64,000 nt of DNA, taken from Macrotrachela quadricornifera. Taxonomy: Eukaryota; Rotifera; Eurotatoria; Philodinida; Philodinidae. Location of the stretch: contig JAJEKB010021193.1 in NCBI GenBank assembly GCA_022393335.1, forward strand, positions 1,365,680-1,429,679. The letters run 5' to 3'. The notes beneath the pieces are model-generated. The model ran no database searches, was not told the DNA's origin, and saw only the letters and a list, made by a program, of their open reading frames with translations. The translations under genes and the position numbers were made by a program. Positions 10,606 through 22,815 of the stretch are shown here, one piece after another (position 1 is the stretch's first letter; the number at the start of each line of letters is the position of its first letter).

Positions 10606-12916
10606 CTAGTACTAAAGAAAATTATAATTGATTTATCCCATATCGGGTAAATTAATTATTACAGTTATTTTTGCTAGAATCTTTCTTATGCAATTTATAA
10701 AGGATCTTGACGGTATTTCAAGATGATCCTGATGTCGAAAATGCTCGGTAAAACGAGATCTACCATCTAAAAGCATTTCGAACATTTTTACATATATGAA
10801 ACTCTCAGTGTGAACTCCATAAACGAATAAAAATAAACATTTGGGATTCATTTTCAAGTACTTCACTTATTCTAATCCTCGTGAAGTCTCTATGTTCTTA
10901 TGCTGAGCGAACAAATTTTGAACAAGCTTCTTCACACGAACAGCAGAAATTAGTATCACCGCAGTCTGTTGATCAGTTGGATGGTAGAATACATTCGTCT
11001 ATTTAGAGAATACGAAAGAGATGCGCTTATTATAGCATAAAAGAAGTGTGAGTTCGATCAACCATCGAACGCTCTAACTACAATTTGGCTTTTCTGCATA
11101 ATAGATGAGAAAAATTGTTTCTTTAAATGCCATAAACATTTCATCGTAAGACTTTGAGTCAGATTCGCTAAACTGGTAAAAGAGAAGCAAGTTTCAATAG
11201 AAAAAATACGGTCCTGAAAGGGTTAATCTATTATATCGGTTGCTCGTAGTTTCTACCGTTAGAAATCAATCTTTGTCTTCAGTATGATGGCATAAATTTT
11301 CCACTACTATGGACAAATTCTTATTGTCCTTTTTCTCGCTTCTAACTAGCTGCTCATGTTGTCTCTCTTTCGAAAAAATGTTCAAATATAAGTGAGTGTC
11401 ATTAATATTCTGCTCTTTACCATTCTCTCTCCTTGAACAGATTATTTCTCATCTCAGTCAACAAAGATTTTAATTCGCATTCTTAAAATAATTATACACA
11501 TATATAGGTAGTTTTTAAGTAAAATAAACGATAAATCGCCTACCATGATCTACATCTATCGACTATGATGAATATTGCAAAATCTCGCACATTAGAATCT
11601 TAATGGAACATCTTAATCGATGTGTTGCTAACACGAATATTTTATGGATTCATATATCAATTGAAAATAATTCAGAAATGGATAAAAATGTAAAATTAAC
11701 AGTCTTAATATGTAGCTTATACAAAACAAGTACTGAATGAATGTTGTACATTGTAAGATATAGCTGATTCTTTTTGAGGCAAAAAAAATAAAGAACGTAC
11801 TGAAATCGTATCCATATTTAGTGACAGTTTAAGTAGGAATACTGTATTTTGCTTTTCGCACGCCAATACCATATCCTAATCATAATGAGAAAATACATTA
11901 AATAATTTAGAGACTATACTCGCATTCGGTATATCTTAATTGAAGAGACGATTCATATGATTCTATTATCTTGTTAGGCAAGAGATAAATAAATCTTGAT
12001 AGATCTCCAAAGTTGCAGCACTCGCAAAACTACATTAAGATCTACTATCCCATTTTAGGATTTTCTTTTCATAAATACGTCTTTCATTTAAACTCGAACT
12101 CAAACCTTGGATTAAACTGATATGAAATTTACTGAACTTGTTGGAATCTTTTACTCAATAAAATGCAAAAAAATTATTTTAGATCATCATTAACGATTAA
12201 TCGTTTTCACATCTATGTATGGATTTCATACATTGTTATGTGTACTATGGATCCACTGCATGATGCTATAGGATTCATGTTCACAAACAAAATAATAAGT
12301 CATCTGTTTTCTTATTGTCCCTTATTATATGTTGTTCAAGGATCTGTCAACATCGTTTATTATACATCATACTTGTGAGACACCTACGTTCAACGTTTAC
12401 TCAGCACATTCATCGCAAATCGAGCGACTCCTACTTGTGAATCTAAATATCTATAAGAAAAAACTAGCGAATAATCGAAGTCTTGAAGTCCCTCGATTTC
12501 TCTTGAATTATGTTTTTCAACTACAAGCTAATGTACTCAGTTTTGGAGTCTTACTTCTTATTTACACTTCTGTTTGTACTTCTATATTTTAAAACATTTC
12601 TTTACATTATAAATGTAAACGAAACGAAATTTCGAATGAAAGCTAAGTGAAATACTTGAAAATGAATCTCAAATGTTTATTTTTATTCATTTATGGGATT
12701 TATACTGACAGTTTCATATTTTCAAAAATGTTCGAAATGCGTTCAGATGGTAGATCTCGTTTTACTGAGCATTTTTGACATCAAGATCATTTTGAAATAC
12801 CGTCAAGACCCTTCATATATTGGATAATAGAGATTCTATCCAAAATAACTGTAATAATTGATACACCTATTATGGGATAAATCAATTATGAGTTTTTTTT
12901 TAGTGTTCTAAGAAAC
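10606..12916. mobile_element. 2.3-kb element with ~270-bp terminal inverted repeats, non-autonomous
   Basis: The segment 10606-10872 recurs in inverted orientation at about 12638-12916. Matching blocks include 'attacagttatttt', 'gaaatgc(t/g)', 'ggtagatctcgtttta' and 'aaatgaatc(t/c)ca' in the expected order. The outer ends each carry a small hairpin of the type GATTTAtCCC...GGGTAAAT. The inner 1.76 kb has no recognisable transposase; frames at 12163-12592 give unfamiliar peptides. It begins only about 30 bases after the stop codon of the OLD-like gene, so that gene's 3' untranslated region probably runs into it. Exact ends and target duplication could not be fixed. Confidence 0.75.
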
Positions 12917-14518
12917 TTGTTTCGCATTTGGTTTTATCTTACCTGAGATAATTAAGATTAATTCAGGATTTTAAAAAAATGTGTAAACTTTCTAATGATG
13001 TTAAAATTTTGAAATTAAGCTTAGAAGATAATTAAAATTAAAGCTTTTCATGATTTAACTAAAAATAGTAAGGATAAATGATTTACTCCACGCGGAGTAA
13101 ATCAATTATTTGAGAAAAGTATTCTAGAAAATCGCTGTAGAACCGTTTCTGGAAAGTATTTTGAAAAATTTATTCGATAGTTTTGTAAAGTATCTTTTGC
13201 TCTACATATTTCAAAGCAAAAATTTTCACTATATTCGGCTAAATTTTACTCCTTCTTGTAAATCTTATACATAGTATAAAGTAGAATCAATCTTCTTGCT
13301 TATTCATAGCATTAGCGTACTTACTATTCTTAGTCAATCACTTCTTTTTACGATGCAATAGTCTATTCAAAACACACAACATACGATGAATTACTGATGC
13401 GAATTAATCAATAATGACAATTACTAAAACTAGATATTCAACACAAATACAAGAAAGTTCACTAAACATCTACTATTCAAAACGTCAAATTAATATTTAA
13501 AATATCAATCTTCCAGAAACATAAGACAACTGTTATGCGTCACTTATTTATAACCAGGCTTTGAAAATTGCTTTCTGTTTTTTTTCTGTCTCGTTTTGTT
13601 GTAACATTTCACTTTATTAAATAAAGAAAGGCTTTATCTCCAAAAAAAAGTATTAATATTAGTTAGAACAAAATCACACTTTAATATTGCAGCTCGAATA
13701 ACGAAGATTTTTCTCAATATCGTTATTTAATATATTGTATAAAAATGAACTGCTATGCTAACTATTAATGATAGATGATTGACATATTATTAGAGCTGGA
13801 AAGAATTGTAAATGGAAACACAAATAAATTTATTCAATCGATACTTATTAAGTAGAGTTAAGAACTTGCACACATTTCACTTTTTTTACTTGAAATTTTA
13901 CACGCGCAAGTGAATTTCTAGAGAAGGAGGTGTATTACAATCTGATGAAATCTAGGAATAACTTATATGTTTACATAATCAATGAAATTAAGATCTGATA
14001 AGTAAAAGATAGTACATAATGAATGAAGTGAGAGTGTTACAAAAATAAAATAAGAAGTAAAAGACGACACATAAAGAATAAACAGAATGTATTACAAAAG
14101 TCACTATCAAAAGAAAATCTACAAATTTCAGAGAAGATTCCATTAATCAATAGTTAATGTCGATTGATTTCATAAAAAGAGATTTAATTTAGAAAAATAA
14201 ACATTAAGAAAATAGACAATTTCAAAAATAATTTAATTGATGTATTTTTATAGAAATTTAGATAAAATTTCTAAGCAAAAAATCTCCTATTTCAGAATTA
14301 ATTATATACATTATTCGCATTGTCAACTCGATTTTATTCAATAGACTTTCAGTCATTTAACTCAATTAAAATAGAATTTTTTTTCTGCATTATGTCTTCC
14401 AGAATATTTCTATGTATCATGATGAAAATTCTGACTGAAATAATAGTTCTATGTTTATATTATAATCAAGAGAAAAAAAAAGAGAAAGAAAAGAGCATAC
14501 TTTTATTTTTTTTCTTTC
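12917..14518. other. Intergenic, with one short palindrome
   Basis: AT-rich with many poly-A and poly-T runs. The only clear structure is a perfect 10-bp-arm hairpin at 13080-13103 (GATTTACTCC, loop ACGC, GGAGTAAATC). It is the same hairpin type that caps the inverted element ending at 12916. No gene is recognised. Confidence 0.6.
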
Positions 14519-14700
14519 TGTGAGAAAAAAGCATATAAACTATCGAGATGTGTACTCGTTATTATGATTATGGTCATAAAAACATTTTTTTGTTCTGTGA
14601 AGAAAAAAAAAGCATATAAACTATCGTGATGTGTACTCGTTATTATAATTATGGTCAAAGTTACATTTTTTTTGTTCTGTGAAGAAAAAAAAAAGTTCGA
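14519..14700. repeat. 81-bp tandem duplication upstream of the nuclear receptor
   Basis: The block 'gcatataaactatcg(a/t)gatg' followed by 'gtactcgttattat' occurs at 14531 and again at 14612, both copies followed by a poly-T stretch and 'gttctgtga'. It ends about 120 bases before the start codon at 14819, so it could lie in the receptor's promoter or 5' untranslated region. Confidence 0.8.
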
Positions 14701-14818
14701 TAGAAAAGTAATAACTCTTTCTTTATATTTAGCATAATACTTGTTTTTTTTTTCTTTTCTAAATCTTATTCATTCTTTTCGAGAAATTAAGATTAATTTA
14801 TTATAAAACTTCTTTAAA

Positions 14819-17800
14819 ATGTTATCATTGAATGATGCATCAAATTCATTTATATCAATAAAAAATCGAAAATCAAAAATCTTTTCAAATGAATGTCGAA
14901 TATGTGGAGCACATGCTGAATATTCTCATTTTGATGTTATTTCATGTTATGCATGTAAAACGTTCTTTAAACGAAATGCAAACTCTACAAAGGTTAGTTC
15001 AATCTTCTATTCTTATTTTATTTTTCATACTAATTTTTTTATTCAGAAAAAATTAATATGTGAATTATATGGTCAATGTGAAATAAAAAGAAATAATCGT
15101 CATATGTGTTCATCATGTCGACTTGCTAAATGTTTTAAATGTGGAATGACTACTGACAAATTTCGAGCATCAAGATCGAATAAATCAAAAACAAATAAAT
15201 TAGTTAAAGTACAAGTACAACATCAATTAGAAAGGGTAATTAAATTTTAAAAAAAAATATCAAAGTAGATTTATTCAAAAAATAATTCATTTTCATTTGT
15301 TCACTGGGAATATCATCTATTAACATTAAAAATTATCACCTATTTTCTTGATTGAAGGAAGGATCATTTGAAAAAACAAATAGTTTGTTAGCTTGCTTGT
15401 CGTCGGGATCAAAGAATTACAATGCCAACTTGACGCTTAACGTTTGACCAAAGGTGATCGGGAAATCGAATGATAATATTAGTTTTTGAGTATTTTTAAA
15501 TTAATTTTTTTGCTAAGAGGCTTTCTCTAAGAAGATAATGATTTTTTAATGAGGGAATTTTCATTGAAGTAGTGATTAGAAGATTATCGTATGAAGTTAA
15601 TGATGGTAGTTCGAATTCTTCCAGTGGTTCTTTAGTAGATCTTAACGATTAGACATGAGCAAAGAATAGAAGATAGCAAGTTAATCATTATTGCTGAATC
15701 GGAGCTTCGAAAAGTAAGATACGAAACAATATGGAACTTGATGTGGCTCATTAATAATACAAGTCATGGAGAATATGAATTTGTTTCAAAAAAGAGTAAA
15801 TATAGGAGAGAATATCATTTCACTTATATAGTATATTTAGATCCAGTTTGCAGGAAAAAATTACCTTGTTGGAATTTATCAATTGTACATGATGTGTGAG
15901 TATTTTCAAGTCTCGTCTTACATGATGGCTATAAAATAATAATTTTCAAACAATGAAATCTGATCTCTATTATTATAACTATGAAGACAATTTTTTTGTT
16001 TTCGACTTTTAAAATGTGATGTCTTTTTTAAATGAATAGTAACAAAAGTGTAGAAACGAAGACTGATATATTTCCTTGGCGAAAGGTGGATTGGACAAAG
16101 TAAAATAAGCTTACCTGTCACAGGGTCAGAAGGACATTGGTTTAAAGATTATTGCTCAGTTGTTTTCAGTATACAGCTGTCATTGAATCAGATTGTAGAG
16201 TTTGAAAACTAAGTCAGTGACAAACTTTTTGCATTGGATATTTAACCAATCAGACTCCATCTGTTTTGAAATTTCAGTTAATGAAATACTTTCTAAAACC
16301 TAGCTTTTATCCAATCAGATTTTGAGAATCTGAGCTTGAAGGCGATCAGTATTTTGTAATTTTATTCTTCCTTGAATTAGATTTTGGGAAACTCATGCAT
16401 CTCAATATTTGGTATTTGTAAAAAAAATAATAATAAAGATTTCGCAGCGATGTTTCATAAACTCAGATATGATGCACTTATTTATAGATCTATATACCTT
16501 TACTTGTTTTTCTTTGATTCTCCTGCAGAGGATTCGTCCACTGCAGATCTCCTAATTCTTTTGAATTAGTGAAACGTTAATGAGCATGGTTTTGAACACA
16601 AGACAATGAACTTATGTGAAAACAGACTTCAGCATAGAAACGGCTAGCCGTGAGTGACGCACTATAGGGGCATCGGCAAATGATTAGTCACTATTTTTTT
16701 AAATTCGTTTTGGTTTTTAAATCGCCTGTGAACGATATTTTGAGCAAGAAAATGAAGCGTCATATTGGTCTATGCTGATATCGTATAAAAAAACCGAGAA
16801 GTTAAGAGTGGAGTGGAGCAAAGAAAACGATGATCGACTCCAACCTATACTCCACGTTCCCAAACGAAAGACTTAACAGAAAGTTTAAAAATTAGATTTT
16901 ATAGAATAGCCGTCACTAACAATCCGTGTATATGTATCAAGTATAGTTATCAGAGCAGAGTCTAGCGACCAATAAAAGATAACGATAAGTAGAATTCAGT
17001 CAAGGGTTAAGCGAGTCGTAGCGACGAGCGTTACTTGTTGTATTCCTCCATCATATATAATCCTTTTCTTCAATTGAATTATTTCTACCTAAAAAAAAAT
17101 AACTTCTATGAAATTAAAAAAAATGCGAGATTTGAATTCGAAATAATATGAAACTATTTGTATTATAAAAGAAACTTATCACGACAGAGGACACAATCAA
17201 AAGAATATTAGCCTGTAGTTTTCCCCTGATACTATTATACCTAGGAATATTACTTTACTTTTATTTTTCTTTACAATAAATGATGAAGAAATATCAAGCG
17301 ACTTCAATAAAAGACCTAGTTTCTATGACTTTTTTGTGACTTATAACACAATAATTTCAAAGGACTATCTGAACAGGGTTAAATTCTTGGTGTTCACGAA
17401 AAAAAATTCTGTTTTATTTATTTTATCTTTATTTAATAAAGTAAATATAAAGTAAGATTCCTAATCATACGGTGATCGGATCCGAGTCAAATATGTAAAT
17501 CCTTCAATATTCGTTAATAATTATTTTTTAGAATAATAATAAACAGAAACATAGTAAGACTAGGAAAACTATTTTCTTTTATACACCTTAAGTAGACTTT
17601 GGAATATTAGTAATTAAATGTTAAATAATATCGAGTGAAGATTAAAATCTTATCAATTTAATTTGTTTTCTTTCTTTATATGAAGATACTATAATCTTCC
17701 CAAGGCTAACTTATGGGATCGAAACCTGTCGGGCGGGTTGAAAGTCCGATGTTACATGATGGTCGGATCCTGTTGTTTCCATTCCGACATGTTCCGGTAG

Positions 17801-19989
17801 CCTACATGAATTTCCGGTGATATTCGTCGACCGGATCCGCCAGGTTAAATAACACTTGATTTCTCAGCAAAAATTTATAAATCACAAGTATGAGAGTCTG
17901 TCGGAATATGTCAGGATAGATGAAGTCCATTTATAACATTTTATCGTTAGTAAGCACCTACATTTGATCATTAAAAGTGAAAAATCTTGAACAGTTGCTC
18001 ATATAAAAGTGAGCAAAAACGAGTGTCTACCTATGTATGATGACTCGGCAGGCGACCGACCGTCATGAGGGTGTATAGAGAGGTGTCAACCATCAACACT
18101 GTCAGTCGACAAAAAATTCAAGTAGGTGGCACATGAATGTTTTGTTTTGATAATCTGTTGCTCCCCTTTTTGATCATTCATTGTAAATAATCTGTTTTGA
18201 GACTTGCATGGTCATCTTCGGCAGCTTTTGAAAATTAGAGTCCGTTTCAGTAAGTTTGCTATTGAACTCAGTCTAAACTTGCCACCTTCATCTTTTTTTC
18301 TAAGTATTCCATGCTCATGAATGAATTTCGAATGATTTAAGATAAGTGATCAAGAGATGATTCTTCTGATAATTTTTATTATCACTTTTTAGTTTGAAAA
18401 ATGTATAAGTTCTTTTCTCTAAGGTTGCTTAAGGAATAATTCTTGTGATAATTTTCATTTTGAGAAGTGTGTAAATTTTGTGATTGCTTAGGCAGTATAC
18501 ATGTATACACATCTTTCTTCTTAAGCTGTTCTATTGAACATATGTATGTACTGATGTGAATTTGATGCAAATTCTTTCTGTGATTAAAAAGTGATGTTTT
18601 TGATACTTTGTATGGTTAGTTTTCAGTTTAACGAAGCTGTATACTTGTTTTTTAGGTTTTTCTGAAAACCTGTTTACATTAATTCTCTTGATCTTTCTGT
18701 TTCAGCTGATGCATATTCTAGTGTGGGACTATTCCATTAAAATATATATGTATATTAGTATTCCTATACGTACTGTATTCCAATGAAATCAGACCGGAAC
18801 TAATGTAAAATCCTGAATAGTCCTCTTCTCTTTGTTGGAAAGATTCGATCTAACTGACCGGTCTTCCTCCTTTATTTATCAAACGATCACTATACATATA
18901 TGAACGAACTAGGAACAAACAAAAGATACTTGAAAAAAACATGAATTAGGTCAGAAGAAGAAAGTTAATGGAAAAAAACTTGAATATAAAGAGAAAAGAA
19001 TATATATACATATGCATGTTAGAGTTGTCATCTATATGACGTATGGAAGGTAAGAAAGAGAAAGAAATATCCAACATCAGCGTGTCACATCACAATAATA
19101 GGATATAGTATTATTGAGGATCATCACGATAACAATACAGTTGAATATTTGTTGAAATTATCGATGATAGAATTGTTATGAGTAACTGATTTGATAACAT
19201 TGTAATTTTTTTTAGCTGCCAACGTTAAGTCTTTTACAATCAGATAAATCATTATTAACTATTGATGAATGGAGACTTCTTTCAAATTTATATAATTGTT
19301 ATAAAGAATCTGAGCTCTTATCAATTGGTCAATGTTTATTAGATACACATGACAGTTTACAATCGAATTATCCCATTTATGAAGCACTTGTAGAAGAATT
19401 CATAGCATCTGTGTACAGAACAACAGGAGCATGTTTATGTTTTAATGGTGACATTTGTAAATTATCATCTAATGATCGTTCTATAATACTTCGTAGTGCT
19501 TCTGATAATGTGGCTTGTTTGGGTGGTCCACTGTTTATGTATTATTGTCGTTTATATAGTCTCAATACTTTCTTCAAAAGTATGGAATGTAAGTATGGAA
19601 AAATTACAATGGATATTCATCTTTGGATAATAAGATTTATTGATCCAGATATTGTATTAGTCAAACTGGCAATTTCATTATTTTCCTTATCTGAAAATAC
19701 TTGTTTATATTTTTCAACTGTCTCAGAATGTTTAACAAATCCTATTCAGATTTTAGAAATTCAAAATAAGTATGCAGAAATAACGTGGAAATATCTTCTC
19801 TTTAAATATGGTTATCACGAAGCTATTAAACGATTTCTTAATTTAACTATTTGGTTTTGTTCTATCAATATTTTAATATTTCATGCCCAAACTCTGACAA
19901 AACATGTCAATGATATCAATTCACTTGTTGAACAAACTGAATTGACACTTTTATTAAATGATGTTGATCAAATAATTAAAACAAATTAG
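14819..19989 (+). CDS. Nuclear hormone receptor (divergent), three exons
   Basis: Exons 14819-14992, 15047-15235 and 19216-19989, all phase 0, give 378 residues. Intron 1 is 54 bases (GTTAGT...TTCAG) and happens to contain no stop; intron 2 is 3980 bases (GTAATT...TTTAG). The DNA-binding domain spans residues 26-92. Finger 1 uses Cys26, 29, 43 and 46 (CRICG...CYACKTFFKRN); finger 2, formed only after splicing, uses Cys63, 69, 79 and 82, ending in CFKCGM. The P-box (CYACK) departs from the classical CEGCK/CEACK, so the DNA site cannot be predicted. Residues 122-378 should be the ligand-binding domain, helical but too divergent to assign to a subfamily. An AATAAA lies 78 bases past the stop. 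Role: nuclear, zinc-finger, probably ligand-gated transcription factor. The start ATG is the first in frame and gives a 25-residue arm before the fingers. Confidence 0.88.
15639..15899 (+). other. Open stretch without start codon inside receptor intron
   Basis: Eighty-six sense codons (stop TAG just before, TGA at 15897-15899) with a mixed, protein-like composition, for example the piece RYETIWNLMWLINN. The only in-frame ATG is internal. I do not recognise it. It may be a fragment of an inserted gene or chance, so confidence is low. Confidence 0.2.
16640..16690 (+). repeat. Fragment related to the 39.1/39.4-kb tRNA-like repeats
   Basis: 'acggctagccgtgagtg' at 16640 resembles 'atagctagtcgtgagaggc' at 39106 and 'acagcttagcatgagtggc' at 39427. 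The following bases diverge. It may be a remnant of a tRNA-derived SINE, with weak support. Confidence 0.3.
17696..17850. repeat. CCGGATCC/TGTCGG-rich repeat fragment
   Basis: Starts 'tcttcccaaggc' and is rich in 'gtcgg', 'ggatcc' and 'ttccggt' words. The same opening and word set occur at 31682-31925, so this is a dispersed family. The G+C content stands out from the AT-rich intron around it. Confidence 0.55.
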
Positions 19990-20066
19990 ATAGACTTTTC
20001 TGATTAAAATGTTTCATATTATTGATTTTGTTTTTTTGCTAAAGTTTGTTCAAGTATATATGAAGA

Positions 20067-20072
20067 AATAAA
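20067..20072 (+). promoter_or_regulatory. Poly(A) signal AATAAA of the nuclear receptor gene
   Basis: Canonical AATAAA 78 bases after the TAG stop ending at 19989, on the coding strand, the first such hexamer after the stop. Confidence 0.55.
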
Positions 20073-20099
20073 TAATAAAAATGCTTCAAAATTATACTA

Positions 20100-20680
20100 A
20101 AAATTGGTGTTAAAGTATATACTGGATGTCTCAAAATGATTTTAACGTTGTTTGTTTTGCGAATATTTTTGAACCATCAAAAGATGTGCCATGAAAAACT
20201 CTAGAAAAATTGCAAAAGCTCAGTTCTCTTAATTTGTTCTAATGATTTCTTCCATACTCAAAATAAAAAAAAAAGATAATTGAAAGATTTTTTTGTTTGG
20301 GCATATCTCAGCTTGAGAAAATGCTAGTACCTTGATTTTTGTTTTCAAAAGATGCAGCATCGAAAGCTCTATAAAAAACTTTCCGATTTTTTCGAATTGG
20401 CGGCGGCGATTAGAATTGTTTAAAATTTTTTTTTACGGCGGCTACATTAAAAATTGAAGTTTCCTTTTGAAAAAAACAGAGATTTCTATTTATTTCAACC
20501 CTTGTTCATTACTTTTTCAATACAACACACATTCTGTAACTGAGCTTTTTGTTATGATGCGTTAGGTATTTTTATGCCGATAAAAAGGGTTTTATTCGAA
20601 TCATCAATTTTTTTTGTCAAATAGCATTTCGATATACCAATAAAAAGAACGATCACTATAATTAGTGTAGATCAACAAAC
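20100..20680. repeat. Degenerate GAAAAGCTC-family repeats and a GCGGC fragment
   Basis: 'aaaagatgtgccatgaaaaactctagaaaaa' type segments occur twice in direct orientation (about 20178 and 20346), matching the palindromic family at 23.3, 49.5 and 55.8 kb. A short GGCGGCGGC island sits at about 20400 and resembles the triplet-rich interior of the element at 61.3 kb. No gene seen. Confidence 0.45.
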
Positions 20681-21104
20681 TGATAATTGCATCAATAAGT
20701 AATAGTCACTATTAAAAAAACAAGTAACGCTCGTCCAAAGACTCGCTCAGCTCTTTCTCGTAGAAATCGTGTTTCTAAACTACCGCCATGCTATTCATTT
20801 ATAAAATTTAAAAACCGAAGTCAGATTCGTGTTCCTAGACCCTGATTCCCCTTCGGTCAACCCTTATAAAAAAAATTTTTTTTTGCCAAAAAAAGTGATC
20901 CTTTGTGTAAAAAAATGATCCTCAAAAAAAATTTTGAAAAACTAACATCAGATTCGAGTTCCTCGACCCCGATTACCCCTTCGGTTAAGTTTTATAGAAA
21001 ATATTAATAAAATGTTTTTTTGACCTTGTGCGGACATACACGCAATCAATCAATCAATCAATCAGATAATTATGTTTGTAAGACTCTTCTCTACGAGAAA
21101 GAAA

Positions 21105-21738
21105 ATCATCACCAATGATGTTCATCACCCACCATGGTGAAAGCCTCAGTTCGTGAAAATATACCTGTTTTCGATGAAAAATACCAAACCTCACCAATTC
21201 CTAACATCAATTGATCAATGCTGATACCATAACAAACAGCAATGGTGTTCATCACACACCACGATGAAATCATCATTTCGTGAAAAAACACCTATTTTCA
21301 ATGAAAAATACTAAACCTCACCAATTCCTAACATCGATTGATCAATGTTGATACCATAACAATCAGCAATGGTGTTCATCTCACACCACGATGAAATCAT
21401 CATTTCGTGAAAAAACACCTATTTTCGATGAAAAATACCAAACCTCACCAATTCCTAACATCAATTGATCAATGCTGATATCATAACAATCAACAATGGT
21501 GTTCATCACCCACCACGATGAAACCATCATTTCGTGAAAAAACACCTGTTTACGGTGAAAAATACCAAACCTTACCAATTCCTAACATCAATTGATCAAT
21601 GCTGATACCATAACAATCAGCAATGGTGTTCATCACCCACCACGATGAAGTCATCATTTCGTTAAAAAACACCTGTTTTCAGTGAAAAATACCAAACCTC
21701 ACCAATTCCTAACATCAATTGATCAATGCTGATACCAC
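21105..21738. repeat. 127-bp tandem repeat, five copies
   Basis: The landmark 'aatg(g/a)tgttcatc' occurs at 21114, 21241, 21368, 21495 and 21622, every 127 bases. Units also share 'ctaacatcaattgatcaatg' and 'catcatttcgtgaaaaaaca'. Identity between units is high, implying recent amplification or homogenisation. Confidence 0.93.
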
Positions 21739-22559
21739 ATGATCACCGAACAGACTTCAGATTCGAAGTCCCCGCATCGAATTACCTCTAGAAATGTCTT
21801 TTTCGAAAAATCGATTTTCGATGTTTTTTTGACCCTGCGGACATACAAGCAAGCAATCAAGCAAGCAAGCAAGCAGACAATTTATGTTTGTAAGACTCTT
21901 CTCTACGAGAAAGAGAATAGATTACTGCATCAATAAGTAATAGTCACTATTAAAAAAACAAGTAACGCTCGTCTAGAGACTCGCTCGGCTCTTTCTCGTA
22001 GAAATCGACTTTCTGAACTATCACCAAACTAGTCACTAACAAAATTTAAAAAGGGCAAGTCAGATTCGAGATCCTCGACTTCAACTGCCTTCGATGAAAC
22101 GTTATAAAACCAAATGTTTTTTTTGTTAAAAATTGGTCCTGTGTTCAAAGAATTGACCCACAAAAGTTTTTATAAAAAACTGACCTCAGATTTGAATTTC
22201 TCGACCGCGATTACCGTTCGGTCAACCCTTACACAGAAATTTTTTTTTGTAAAGAAAATGGTCATTTGTCTCAAAAACATCGATCCGAAAAAAATTTCAA
22301 AAAACTAACATCAGGTTCGAGTAAAATCGGTTTCAATGTTTTTTTGACCTCACCCCCCCCCCTCTTCACCCTCTCCCCTCACGATGGCCACCCAACAGAC
22401 CTCAGATTCGAAGTCGCCTTATCGAAAAACCTCCAAAAATATCTTTTACGAAAAATCGGTTTTCGATGTTTTTTTGGCCCTGCGGACAGACAAACAAACA
22501 AGCAAGCAATCAATCAGACAATTTATGTTTACTGGATTCTTCTCTACGAGAAAGAGAAT

Positions 22560-22815
22560 AATAATCAGCAATGGTGTTCATCACCCACCACGATGAAATC
22601 ATCATTTCGTGAAAAAACACCTATTTTCGATGAAAAATACCAAACCTCACCAATTCCTAACATCAATTGATCAATGCTGATACCATAACAATTAGCAATG
22701 GTGTTCACCACCCACCACGATGAAATCATCATTTCGTTAAAAAACACCTATTTTCGATGAAAAATACCGAACCTCACCAATTCCTAACATCAATTGATCA
22801 ATGCTGATACCACAT
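22560..22815. repeat. 127-bp tandem repeat, two copies
   Basis: The same unit as in the 21.1-21.7 kb array, with landmarks at 22570 and 22697 (127 apart), placed at the equivalent site of the second large repeat copy. The copy number difference (five versus two) shows independent expansion or contraction. Confidence 0.92.

Larger units (their letters stand above)
15236..19215 (+). other. Unusually long intron 2 of the nuclear receptor
   Basis: This 3980-base intron is flanked by 'agg|gtaatt' and 'tttttag|ctg', and the reading frame joins in phase 0. Other introns seen in this window are 54-65 bases. It contains an open stretch (15639-15899), a tRNA-like fragment near 16645, a CCGGAT-rich repeat (17696-17850) and otherwise AT-rich DNA. 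Growth by insertion is the likely cause. Confidence 0.7.

Noticed and set aside
12163..12592. Overlapping 71- and 87-codon frames inside the 10.6-12.9-kb element
   Set aside because: No similarity to transposase catalytic motifs and no support for translation.
14993..15046. Uninterrupted reading through receptor intron 1 (18 extra residues)
   Set aside because: It would split the second zinc finger spacing; splicing restores the canonical nuclear receptor DNA-binding domain.
22266..22670. 134-codon frame across the complex repeat
   Set aside because: It crosses repeat borders and is not preserved in the sister copy.
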